Origin: an uncultured Bacillota bacterium
GTDB lineage: Bacteria > Bacillota > Clostridia > Tissierellales > Tissierellaceae
Direction: 5' to 3'
DNA length: 13,369 bases
Assembly (NCBI GenBank): GCA_937951995.1
Contig: CALGAG010000169.1
Span: forward strand, 1 to 13,369
Shown here: piece by piece, positions 1-6,555 of the stretch
Position numbering within the stretch: the first letter of the stretch is position 1
How the letters are laid out: each line of letters starts with the position of its first letter
Made by a program: the position numbers and the translations under genes
The notes under the pieces: model-generated
The model's input: only the letters and a program-made list of their open reading frames with translations
Database searches by the model: none
Told to the model about the DNA's origin: nothing

Positions 1-348
1 CAGTTTTCCCTGGCAGCTGTACTTTCACTGATCTTGGCCTTCCTGTTGGAGCCTCCTGTGGTTCAGATGGAATCAGGACTTCTTTCAACCCTGCTTTACT
101 TGGGCTTGTTCAGTACAATGATACCCTTCCTTATTCAGAACATTGCACAGAGGTACACCACATCAACCCACACTGCAATAATACTTAGCCTTGAGGCTGT
201 ATTTGGAAGCCTGCTTGGAGTAATTATCCTTGGGGAGGGAATATCAGCCAAGTTCTTGATTGGGTGCACAACAATATTTCTGGCTGTGATAGCAAGTGAG
301 ACAAGATTTGCCTTCCTTAAGCCCAAGAAAAAAGAGACCACAGCCTGA
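1..348 (+). CDS. EamA/DMT-family permease, C-terminal part (5' end outside window)
   Basis: The reading frame is open from the first base (Gln-Phe-Ser-Leu...) to a TGA at 346-348, so this is the last 115 codons of a longer gene. The product is very hydrophobic, with about three to four membrane helices and a short basic cytoplasmic tail ending in KPKKKETTA. The segment with SLEAVFGSLLG followed by ILGEGIS matches the end of the second EamA repeat of drug/metabolite transporters (usually SLEPVFG...LGE...). Such proteins are ten-helix inner-membrane exporters or importers of small metabolites; the substrate cannot be told from this piece. The TTG at 34 is not a credible start because the frame continues upstream with good family-like sequence. 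The gene converges on the minus-strand gene at 428-1102 and shares its terminator. Confidence 0.85.
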   Translation, partial: QFSLAAVLSLILAFLLEPPVVQMESGLLSTLLYLGLFSTMIPFLIQNIAQRYTTSTHTAIILSLEAVFGSLLGVIILGEGISAKFLIGCTTIFLAVIASETRFAFLKPKKKETTA

Positions 349-405
349 ATTTTACAGTCATCCCGACCGTCAGCGGAGGGACCTCGTTTTTCTAAGTCTC
401 AATGG

Positions 406-431
406 AAAAGACCCTTCACAGGGTCTTTTAA
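406..431. terminator. Bidirectional rho-independent terminator between converging genes
   Basis: AAAAGACCC (406-414) pairs perfectly with GGGTCTTTT (421-429) around a 6-base loop TTCACA. The A-run on one side and T-run on the other let it act on both strands. It serves the permease tail on the plus strand and the barrel-protein gene on the minus strand, whose stop codon (428-430) overlaps the hairpin base. Confidence 0.8.
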
Positions 432-1102
432 TAGGAATTTCTATATGCATTCATAACCTCGGCAAATATCTCGCTTGAAGTAGGGGGTGTATAGGTGATG
501 GCATTTGCACCGGCATCTATGGTCCTTAGGATGCTGGCTTCCGTTGCCCCTCCAGTTGCAATGATGGGTACTTCCTTGCCAACCTTTGACCGTATCTCCA
601 TAACCATCTGGGAGGTCTTAGGGCCCCCTGAAATATTTAGGATGCTAACACCAGCCTCAAGCTTTCCAAGATAGTCATCTTCAAGGGAGGCAACCGTGGC
701 CACTATTGGTATGTCAATTACAGACTTCATTTCCCTTATGACATCATTCTTGGTTGGAGCGTTTACAACCACTCCATAGGCACCCAAGAGTTCAGCCTGT
801 AGGGCTATCTGTATGGACCTCGGTCCCGAGGTCAGCCCCCCACCAACACCAACGAAAACGGGCACACTTGCAACCTCAAGGATTGCGTGGGTTATTGATA
901 GCTGCGGGGTGAATGGGTACACGGCCATTATTGAATTGGCATTGTTGTTCTTTATGATGGCAACATCAGTTGAAAACAGGAGGGACTTGATTCTGGTCCC
1001 TAGGATCTTTATTCCGCTGGCCCTGTATATAACCTCTGGAACAACAACTGACCTGCTTCTTAGCTGTGATTTTATTTCCGGTACATATTTTTCCTTTTCC
1101 AT
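428..1102 (-). CDS. Conserved TIM-barrel-like protein of unknown function (often labelled 'hydrolase')
   Basis: A 224-residue soluble protein with alternating beta/alpha pattern typical of a (beta/alpha)8 barrel and no signal peptide or membrane helix. The opening KSQLRSRSVVVPEVIYRASG, a glycine-rich VFVGVGGGLTSG (about 82-93), VVVNAPT (111-117), NISGGPKTS (156-164) and the ending ATGGATEASI (182-191) with AITYTPPTSSEIF (201-213) are strongly motif-like. The last glycine-rich turn resembles phosphate-binding loops of barrel enzymes. I recognise this as a widespread, uncharacterised Firmicutes family that databases label only 'hydrolase'; I know of no proven reaction. The ATG at 1102-1100 has a strong GGAGGTG site (1107-1113). 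It is transcribed divergently from the AraC-type regulator at 1200, with overlapping promoters, so regulation by that protein is possible but unproven. Confidence 0.75.
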   Translation of the reverse strand: MEKEKYVPEIKSQLRSRSVVVPEVIYRASGIKILGTRIKSLLFSTDVAIIKNNNANSIMAVYPFTPQLSITHAILEVASVPVFVGVGGGLTSGPRSIQIALQAELLGAYGVVVNAPTKNDVIREMKSVIDIPIVATVASLEDDYLGKLEAGVSILNISGGPKTSQMVMEIRSKVGKEVPIIATGGATEASILRTIDAGANAITYTPPTSSEIFAEVMNAYRNSY

Positions 1103-1139
1103 GGGACACCTCCATCTAAAATGGGTAATCTAATACTGA

Positions 1140-1168
1140 TTGACAATATATTATAGCACACACATTAT
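1140..1168 (+). promoter_or_regulatory. Promoter of the AraC-GH39 regulator gene
   Basis: A consensus -35 TTGACA (1140-1145) is followed after 17 bp by CATTAT (1163-1168, 4 of 6 consensus). Predicted start is near 1175, followed by the AGAAAGGA ribosome site (1185-1192) and ATG at 1200. It lies face to face with, and overlaps, the minus-strand promoter at 1150-1178. Confidence 0.6.
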
Positions 1169-1178
1169 CATCTTTAAA
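1150..1178 (-). promoter_or_regulatory. Promoter of the barrel-protein gene (extended -10)
   Basis: On the minus strand a perfect extended -10, TGCTATAAT, lies at 1158-1150. A 17-bp spacer separates it from a weak -35, TTTAAA (1178-1173). Predicted start is near 1143, giving a 40-base leader that holds the GGAGGTG site. Confidence 0.6.
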
Positions 1179-1199
1179 CAATAAAGAAAGGAATATCAC

Positions 1200-3170
1200 A
1201 TGAGAAAAGAATACGTTGAATACATGAAGGACTTACCCATAAACATATTCCTTGCCTCCATAGACCAATACCCCCTTCACTGGCAAGACGCCATCGAGGT
1301 TATTTTTGTCCTGGAGGGATCAGTAAGGATAGGGATTGAGAGTGAAACCTATGTACTGGATAAGAGGGAACTTGAGATAATAAATCCCAACGAGGTATAC
1401 AGAATGGAGGGTATGGGTGAGAACCTGGTGCTGATCCTCCAGATAGACCCGGGATTTTTTGAGAGGTACTATGAGGATGCAAGGGATACATTCTACTACA
1501 CCAATACCTCAGATGACAATGCCCAGGAGGAGGAGAAGTACTACCAGCTCAGGACCCTTATTTCAATTCTTGTATATGAAGCGGTGTCCAAGCTGGATGA
1601 CTACGAGGACCAGATTGAGGACAATCTACTTTCCTTGATGTACCACCTCCTAAACAACTTTCACTACCTATTCTACGACGAGGAAAGCCTCAAGGAGGAT
1701 GAAATTCAGCTAGAGAGGTATCACAGGATAATGAAGTACCTGAGCAACAACTACATGGACAAGGTAAGTCTTCAGGACATTGCAAAGCAGGAGTTCTTAA
1801 GCTCCCAGTATTTGTCCTACAAGATAAAGGAGGTTTTTGGCCACGGCTTCAATGAGTACCTGAACCAGATAAGGGTTGAGGAATCAACAAAGTTGCTTCT
1901 GGATACTGACAAATCCATCAGCGAAATATCCGAGGAGGTTGGATTTTCACATCCAAGGTATTATAACAAGCACTTTAAAATCCACTATAAGCTGACGCCC
2001 CTCCAATACAGAAAGAAGAACAAGGTATCTGAAAAACAGCTGGAGAAAATGAGAAAGATCGATTACATTAATCTTAAGGAAGCACTTCCCTATCTGGAGA
2101 CCTATCTATCTGACTATGAAAGGTTCAATTTTGACAACAGGATCTTCAAGCTTGACATTGACCTCAAGAAGGAGTCTGATGAGAAGGCACTAAAGCCAAC
2201 AGTGATAGACCTTGGAGATATTTCCCTCCTCCTTGAGGAGGAAAACAGAAGGGTACTTAGAGAAATCCAAAGTGAGATAGGCTTTAGATACTGTCTGGTG
2301 AACAATCTATTCTCAGATGATATGGACATATACAGGGGCAAAAACAGGATGTTCATAAACTGGACCCGGGTTGAAAACATTCTTGAATTTTTGGAGGACC
2401 TTAGACTCTTTCCAGTAATATCAACAAGATATGTTGAAAAGTACATTATTGAGGATTTCAAAAGGACATTTTCACACATATACCCTGACCTGGACAAATG
2501 GCTTGAAATGAGTCCCCATGACCTGGAGCCAGTATTTCCAACAGAGGAGATAAACCCCAACCATGACACCCTCTTTATGGCACCATACATTCTTTACAGC
2601 TACACAGTGGAGAACAAGAGGATGGTCCTACAGATGATGGATGAGATAACAAAGGATACAGTTTTGGACAACGAGACCTTTTTCGGTGGAAGTGGCATCT
2701 TTACAGCCAACTATCTCAACAAGCCCTCATTCTATGCATACAAGTTTCTGTCCCTTCTAGGTGATGAAATCCTGGACAAGGGCGACGGCTACCTTGTCTG
2801 CAGGTCAGACGAGGGTTATCAGATACTCCTTTACAATCCAACAAGAGTAACACAGGAGGACATCTACAGTCACAGCTTGCCCACAAAGCTCAAGGAAAAG
2901 AAGATTTCAATAAACCTGTACAACATGGATGGAGACTTTCAGATTACAAAGTATGACCTTAACAGAAGCTACGGTTCGGTTTATGACAAGTGGATTTTCC
3001 TTGGCAGACCAGAGAGGTTGTCTGGAGAGCAATGGACCCTTCTGGATAATTACGTCCATCCAAATGTTAGCTTCTACTATGGAAGGAGAGCCAATGTTTT
3101 CAACATTATCGCAACAGTAAAACCCAACGGCTGTATGCTATATACATTGAACTATGGACAGAAACCATAA
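1200..3170 (+). CDS. AraC-family regulator fused to a reduced GH39-like glycosidase domain
   Basis: A 656-residue cytoplasmic protein with three parts. Residues about 10-85 look like the N-terminal cupin of AraC regulators (HWQDAIEVIFVLEGSVRI). Residues 173-274 carry the two-helix-turn-helix AraC DNA-binding domain, including VSLQDIAKQEFLSSQYLSYK and the second helix pair ending GFSHPRYYNKHFK...LTPLQYRK. Residues about 333-640 resemble glycoside hydrolase family 39: REIQSEIGFRYCLVNNLFSDDM, then NWTRVENILEFLEDL, NHDTLFMAPYI, FFGGSGIF, NKPSFYAYKFLSLLGD, and a C-terminal beta-sandwich with ITKYDLNRSYGSVYDKW. Between LRLFPVIS (about 408) and NHDT (about 457) only some 50 residues remain where the barrel strands bearing both catalytic glutamates should lie; no WNEP-type motif is visible. 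It is therefore probably a sugar-sensing regulator without hydrolase activity. No clear terminator follows it. Confidence 0.85.
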   Translation: MRKEYVEYMKDLPINIFLASIDQYPLHWQDAIEVIFVLEGSVRIGIESETYVLDKRELEIINPNEVYRMEGMGENLVLILQIDPGFFERYYEDARDTFYYTNTSDDNAQEEEKYYQLRTLISILVYEAVSKLDDYEDQIEDNLLSLMYHLLNNFHYLFYDEESLKEDEIQLERYHRIMKYLSNNYMDKVSLQDIAKQEFLSSQYLSYKIKEVFGHGFNEYLNQIRVEESTKLLLDTDKSISEISEEVGFSHPRYYNKHFKIHYKLTPLQYRKKNKVSEKQLEKMRKIDYINLKEALPYLETYLSDYERFNFDNRIFKLDIDLKKESDEKALKPTVIDLGDISLLLEEENRRVLREIQSEIGFRYCLVNNLFSDDMDIYRGKNRMFINWTRVENILEFLEDLRLFPVISTRYVEKYIIEDFKRTFSHIYPDLDKWLEMSPHDLEPVFPTEEINPNHDTLFMAPYILYSYTVENKRMVLQMMDEITKDTVLDNETFFGGSGIFTANYLNKPSFYAYKFLSLLGDEILDKGDGYLVCRSDEGYQILLYNPTRVTQEDIYSHSLPTKLKEKKISINLYNMDGDFQITKYDLNRSYGSVYDKWIFLGRPERLSGEQWTLLDNYVHPNVSFYYGRRANVFNIIATVKPNGCMLYTLNYGQKP

Positions 3171-3266
3171 AATTCATGTACTATTTTAAGCTTTTGCAAA
3201 AAACTCATTTTCCCCATTTGCCCAAAACAATCCGAAATACTGCCTAATCCAGTGAATAGCTTAATT

Positions 3267-3302
3267 CCTCCAGGATGATAATATATATATATCAACTGGA
3301 GG
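3267..3302 (+). promoter_or_regulatory. Inverted repeat covering the ribosome site of the MATE gene
   Basis: CCTCCAG (3267-3273) is the exact complement of CTGGAGG (3296-3302), and inside it TGATA (3276-3280) pairs with TATCA (3290-3294) around an alternating AT stretch. The right arm contains the GGAGG ribosome site (3298-3302), 7 bases before the ATG at 3310. As RNA, the hairpin would hide the ribosome site. As DNA, the arms flank an AT-rich -10-like GATAAT (3277-3282) and could be an operator. The rest of the 139-base gap (3171-3309) shows no convincing promoter or gene. Confidence 0.5.
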
Positions 3303-3309
3303 TTTTATT

Positions 3310-4695
3310 ATGAGTAACAAGGAATTTGGGGTGGAGAAAATCAGCAAATTGCTTTTCAGGTTTTCAATACCGGTAATTTTATCAATGCTGGTCAGTGAAC
3401 TGTATAGCATGGTGGATACTTTCTTCGTGGGAAGAGAGGTAGGTGGAGAGGGCATCGGAGCATTGATTGTGATTTTTCCGCTACAGAGAATTCTCATGGC
3501 AGTGAGCATAATGATAGCAGTGGGAACTGCTACGGCATTTTCAAGACACAACGGGAACAACAACATTGGAAAGGCAAGACAGGTCCTCCAAACAGGATTT
3601 TCTCTTGTATTTACAATTATGGTTCCAGTGGCAATTGGAATATTCCTTTTTAGAAATCAGATTGTTGGAATCATGGGAGCTGGACCTGACATTAGTAGTC
3701 TGGCTGCTACATATCTTGGAATAATAAGCATCGGTATTACATTTTTAAGCATGACAATATTTATTTCCCACAATATGATAGCACTTGGAAATCCAAGAAT
3801 ATCAATTATAAGCACAAGTATTGGAGCCATTATCAATATAGTATTGGATTTCATTCTTGTACAGGGTATGGGAATGGGAGTTCAGGGAGCAGCCATGGCA
3901 ACGGCTTTCTCACAGATTGCAGGATTCACCTATGCCTTCTACCACTATACAAAGATGAGAAAAAGCTACAATATTCCATTGAAATTCAAGCTTGATTCTA
4001 AGCTCATAGCGCCAATCCTCCTTGTGGGGGTGTCGGCCTTTATAACAGAGGCTGAGGATGGGATCCTCATGGGAGTTCTGAGCAGCCTTCTGACAAGTAC
4101 GGCAGGAGATCAGGGAATCATCGTTCTTGGAGTCGTATCCAAGCTCTATATGTTCCTTTTCATAACCATATTTGGAATAGCATCTGCCATGCAGCCAATA
4201 GCGGCATACAATGTGGGAGCGAGAAACTTCTCAAGGTTAAGATCCCTTATGAACAAGACCATAGTGTACGCAGGGATAACATCCTTTGTCATGTGGGCGG
4301 TTGCAATGTTGTTCACACCACAGCTTATCGGGATATTCATTGAGGATAGGGCAATCATTGGCGAAGCCACCAAGGCCTTCCGAACAATGATAGCAGTATT
4401 CCCGGTAATAAGCATATACTATGTGTCAATCTTCTACTTCCAGGCAAGTGGAAGAGCCAAGATGTCCATTTCCGTGGCTGTTCTAAGGCAGCTGGTAATC
4501 ATGCTTCCAGTATCCCTGCTTTTGGTTAAGGGCTTTAATATGGGGGCTGCAGGGGTATGGCTTTCGTATCCAATAGCCGACCTATTGTCCAGTATAGCAT
4601 CATTTATGCTGATACGTAATGAAGGAATTGAGTTAAATACAGCAATTGCAGCCCAAAAAAGGGCAAAAACAGCAAAGCAGGCAGCTGTACACTGA
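3310..4695 (+). CDS. MATE-family multidrug/cation efflux transporter (MepA-like)
   Basis: A 461-residue protein with about twelve membrane helices in two related halves, the normal length for the family. Family hallmarks are the early SIPVILSMLVSELYSMVDTFFVGR (19-42), with the conserved VDTFFVGR, and the NPRISIISTSIGAIINIVLD (161-180) followed by GMGVQGAAMATAFSQ. The second half has the matching ASGRAKMSISVAVLRQ. MATE pumps use sodium or proton gradients to export cationic drugs and metabolites across the cytoplasmic membrane. The closest recognisable subgroup is the MepA/DinF-like Firmicutes type; the substrate is not predictable. ATG at 3310 follows GGAGG at a 7-base spacing within a possible hairpin. 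It is bounded by a terminator at 4717-4746 and appears to be a single-gene unit. Confidence 0.92.
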   Translation: MSNKEFGVEKISKLLFRFSIPVILSMLVSELYSMVDTFFVGREVGGEGIGALIVIFPLQRILMAVSIMIAVGTATAFSRHNGNNNIGKARQVLQTGFSLVFTIMVPVAIGIFLFRNQIVGIMGAGPDISSLAATYLGIISIGITFLSMTIFISHNMIALGNPRISIISTSIGAIINIVLDFILVQGMGMGVQGAAMATAFSQIAGFTYAFYHYTKMRKSYNIPLKFKLDSKLIAPILLVGVSAFITEAEDGILMGVLSSLLTSTAGDQGIIVLGVVSKLYMFLFITIFGIASAMQPIAAYNVGARNFSRLRSLMNKTIVYAGITSFVMWAVAMLFTPQLIGIFIEDRAIIGEATKAFRTMIAVFPVISIYYVSIFYFQASGRAKMSISVAVLRQLVIMLPVSLLLVKGFNMGAAGVWLSYPIADLLSSIASFMLIRNEGIELNTAIAAQKRAKTAKQAAVH

Positions 4696-4716
4696 TTTAA
4701 ATGAATAATTGGGTAT

Positions 4717-4746
4717 AAATAGGTAGAGAAATCTACCTGTTTTTTT
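4717..4746 (+). terminator. Rho-independent terminator after the MATE gene
   Basis: AGGTAGA (4721-4727) pairs with TCTACCT (4732-4738) around a GAAA tetraloop. The stem is extended by A/T and wobble pairs below and followed by a T-run (4740-4746). It lies only 8 bases before the corA ribosome site, so corA needs either read-through or a promoter overlapping this terminator (a TATAAA at 4714-4719 has no good -35). Confidence 0.85.
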
Positions 4747-4765
4747 ATGTCTTGGAGGCGATCAT

Positions 4766-5818
4766 ATGACCAGAGAAATTAAGAATATCGGTAAAACTGT
4801 CAATCTGCCACCTGGAACCCTCCAATACACCGGACAAGGTGAAGGGGACCAATTGATAATACTGACCCGATACACAGAAAAGGACATTGCCAGCGAAAGA
4901 TTGACATCATTGGAAGGGTTTCCAATAGTGGAGCATGACAGTACGGTTTGGTTGGATGTGATCGGTCTTAGGAAGCCTGAAACAGTTAGGGAAATAAGCG
5001 ATCTTTTTAATATCCATCCCCTGGTACAGGAGGACATACTAAATGTTTCCCAGATTCCAAAGGTTGAGGAGTACGACGGCTACATTTTCACAGTAACAAA
5101 GAATATCTTTTTCAATGAGGATGGTCAACTGGACACAGAGCAGATTTCAATTATATTGATCAATAATATGGTTATAACATTTCAGGAATACGACACAGAC
5201 AGCTTCAAACACATACATGAAAGACTAAAGGATTCCTTGTCCCTGAGAAAGCATGGTGCACTTGAGCTGTTCTACAGCCTCATTGACTCTGTGGTGGACA
5301 ATTACTTCCTCCTCCTGGAAAACATAGGTGATGAAATTGACTCAGTTGAGGACAGATTGTTGGAAAACCCCAACAAGGATATTCTTGGAAGCATATACCA
5401 TCTAAAAAGAGAACTGGTATATATCAGAAACATACTCTGGCCAACAAGGAACTTGACCAGTTCCCTTGCAAGAGGAGAGTTTGTTGAGATAGACGATAGG
5501 ATTGCCTTGTATTTCAGGGACATTTACGACCATGTCATCCAGATGATAGATATCGTTGAGACCTACCGGGACATATGCTCGGGAATGCTGGATACATACC
5601 TTTCAAGCGTTGGCTACAAGACAAATGAGGTTATGAAGATACTTACAATTTTTTCAACAATATTCATCCCTCTTACATTTCTGGCAGGGGTGTATGGAAT
5701 GAATTTCATCTACTTTCCTGAGCTTGACTGGAAGTATGGATACCTCATATTTTGGCTTATCTCCGGGATTATAACTGCATTTATGATAAGGTTTCTAAGG
5801 AAAAAGGGCTGGCTTTAG
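4766..5818 (+). CDS. corA: CorA magnesium (cobalt) ion channel
   Basis: A 350-residue protein of normal CorA length. The N-terminal two thirds form the cytoplasmic alpha/beta and long-helix funnel domain (PLVQEDILNVSQIPKVEEYDGYIF is typical). Two C-terminal membrane helices follow, about 292-309 and 325-343, separated by the diagnostic YGMN loop (310-313) that forms the selectivity entrance of the pentameric pore. The end, RKKGWL, is also typical. CorA carries Mg2+ into the cell down its gradient, and Co2+ or Ni2+ less well. The ATG at 4766 has GGAGG at 4754-4758. The stop codon lies inside the terminator hairpin. No M-box riboswitch can fit in the short upstream gap. Confidence 0.96.
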   Translation: MTREIKNIGKTVNLPPGTLQYTGQGEGDQLIILTRYTEKDIASERLTSLEGFPIVEHDSTVWLDVIGLRKPETVREISDLFNIHPLVQEDILNVSQIPKVEEYDGYIFTVTKNIFFNEDGQLDTEQISIILINNMVITFQEYDTDSFKHIHERLKDSLSLRKHGALELFYSLIDSVVDNYFLLLENIGDEIDSVEDRLLENPNKDILGSIYHLKRELVYIRNILWPTRNLTSSLARGEFVEIDDRIALYFRDIYDHVIQMIDIVETYRDICSGMLDTYLSSVGYKTNEVMKILTIFSTIFIPLTFLAGVYGMNFIYFPELDWKYGYLIFWLISGIITAFMIRFLRKKGWL

Positions 5819-5830
5819 CTCTTTTTTTTT
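5801..5830 (+). terminator. Rho-independent terminator overlapping the end of corA
   Basis: AAAAAGGGCT (5801-5810) pairs with AGCTCTTTTT (5817-5826), including one G-U pair, around a 6-base loop, and the T-run continues to 5830. The last codons and stop codon of corA (5816-5818) are part of the hairpin. Confidence 0.75.
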
Positions 5831-5838
5831 GAGGGGGC

Positions 5839-5867
5839 TTGTAAAATTAAAAATTAAGTGTTATTAT
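5839..5867 (+). promoter_or_regulatory. Promoter of the ECF S-component gene
   Basis: TTGTAA (5839-5844) and TATTAT (5862-5867, 5 of 6) are separated by 17 bp directly after the corA terminator. The predicted leader of about 60 bases shows no recognisable riboswitch; a GGGGTG ribosome site (5924-5929) precedes the ATG at 5935. Confidence 0.5.
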
Positions 5868-5934
5868 AAAGATAGATACAGTAGCTATATACAAAATAGT
5901 GTAGCGGTACAATTAAAGCAAATGGGGTGTAGAG

Positions 5935-6438
5935 ATGTCCAAAACAAACAGCATTGTAACCTATGGTGTTTTTATGGCCCTTACAGTTGTAATGACCATG
6001 ATAATACAAATACCGGCACCTGCCAGTGTCGGCTATCTGAATCTGGGAGATATGGTAATTTTTATGGCGGCATTCATGTTTGGTAAAAAGGGAGGTTTCC
6101 TGGTTGGAGGCCTGGGATCGGCTCTAGCTGACATACTCCTTGGCTGGGGAGTGTATGCTCCGATAACCTTTGTCGCCAAGGGCCTGGAAGGCTTTGTGGC
6201 AGGAATGCTATTTGACACCGCCTGGGGAAGAAAAATGCCACTCTTGGCAGCAGGAATTGGTGGACTTGTAATGGCAACCGGCTACTATGCAGCAGAGATA
6301 TTCATGTATGGAATGAAGGCGGCACTTGTAAATTTCCCGGCAAACATCATGCAGGGACTGTTTGGAGCAATTGCAGCAAGCATACTGTATGCAGTCTTAA
6401 AGGACAAGATAAAAATAAAGAGGGAACACGCTAGATAA
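5935..6438 (+). CDS. ECF transporter S component (vitamin/cofactor-binding membrane subunit)
   Basis: A 167-residue, five- to six-helix membrane protein of the size usual for energy-coupling-factor substrate-binding subunits. The N-terminal YGVFMALTVVMTMI has small residues at helix positions like those that contact EcfT. LNLGDMVIFMAAFMFGKKGG (35-54), GSALADILLGW (61-71), KGLEGFVAG (82-90) and a late NFPANIMQGLFG (133-144) are the conserved pattern of the family. S components bind one vitamin or precursor and share the EcfA1-EcfA2-EcfT energising module, which is not in this window; this is a solitary (group II) S component. The substrate is not clear: relatives of this type have been assigned to thiamin precursors, pyridoxine-type vitamins and others, and no TPP or other riboswitch is seen upstream to decide. 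It has its own promoter and terminator. Confidence 0.85.
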   Translation: MSKTNSIVTYGVFMALTVVMTMIIQIPAPASVGYLNLGDMVIFMAAFMFGKKGGFLVGGLGSALADILLGWGVYAPITFVAKGLEGFVAGMLFDTAWGRKMPLLAAGIGGLVMATGYYAAEIFMYGMKAALVNFPANIMQGLFGAIAASILYAVLKDKIKIKREHAR

Positions 6439-6462
6439 CAGGAGAAATCCTGTTATTTTTTT
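6435..6462 (+). terminator. Rho-independent terminator after the ECF S component
   Basis: A perfect 9-bp stem, ATAACAGGA (6435-6443) with TCCTGTTAT (6448-6456), closed by a GAAA tetraloop and followed by T residues. The stop codon of the gene (6436-6438) is in the left arm. The T-run ends where the response-regulator box begins. Confidence 0.88.
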
Positions 6463-6480
6463 CATCATAATTTCATCACA
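6461..6480 (+). promoter_or_regulatory. Tandem response-regulator box, copy 1 (upstream of the response regulator gene)
   Basis: TTCATCATAATTTCATCACA contains two TTCATCA half sites (6461-6467 and 6472-6478) with an 11-bp period, the spacing typical of OmpR/PhoB-family binding. It matches 18 of 20 positions of the box at 8640-8659 and sits at the same distance (9 bp) from its -10 hexamer. The natural reading is autoregulation by the regulator encoded at 6556; this is inference. Confidence 0.65.
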
Positions 6481-6483
6481 GAA

Positions 6484-6503
6484 ATACCATATAATTGTGG
6501 TAT
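6484..6503 (+). promoter_or_regulatory. -10 region of the two-component operon inside an inverted repeat
   Basis: A perfect TATAAT (6490-6495) is flanked by ATACCA (6484-6489) and TGGTAT (6498-6503), a perfect 6-bp inverted repeat with an 8-base centre. No good -35 exists at the right distance (ATAATT, 6467-6472, inside the tandem box). That suits a promoter whose regulator replaces the -35 contact. The repeat around the -10 might be a second operator. Confidence 0.55.
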
Positions 6504-6555
6504 GGGACTGTAATGTCCTTGTTTTGGGTATAACGGAGATAGGGGAGAGATTAAT

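Noticed and set aside
296..478. 60-codon open frame across the permease end and the terminator
   Set aside because: It overlaps the permease, runs through the terminator hairpin and has no ribosome site.
2427..2568. Frameshift or sequencing error in the AraC-GH39 gene
   Set aside because: The frame is continuous with good codon use on both sides of the shortened barrel; an in-frame loss fits better, though a precise assembly deletion cannot be fully excluded.
3276..3294. AT dinucleotide run as a simple microsatellite
   Set aside because: It is short and is better explained as the core of the larger inverted repeat around the ribosome site.
5831..5934. TPP, preQ1 or other vitamin riboswitch before the ECF S component
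   Set aside because: No CTGAGA/ACCTGA pair or other recognisable aptamer core; the stretch is AT-rich and explained by a promoter and ribosome site.
5829..6086. 85-codon open frame overlapping the start of the ECF S component
   Set aside because: Different frame, Cys/Asn-rich unlikely protein, start lies before the predicted promoter; the S component in the other frame has clear family motifs.
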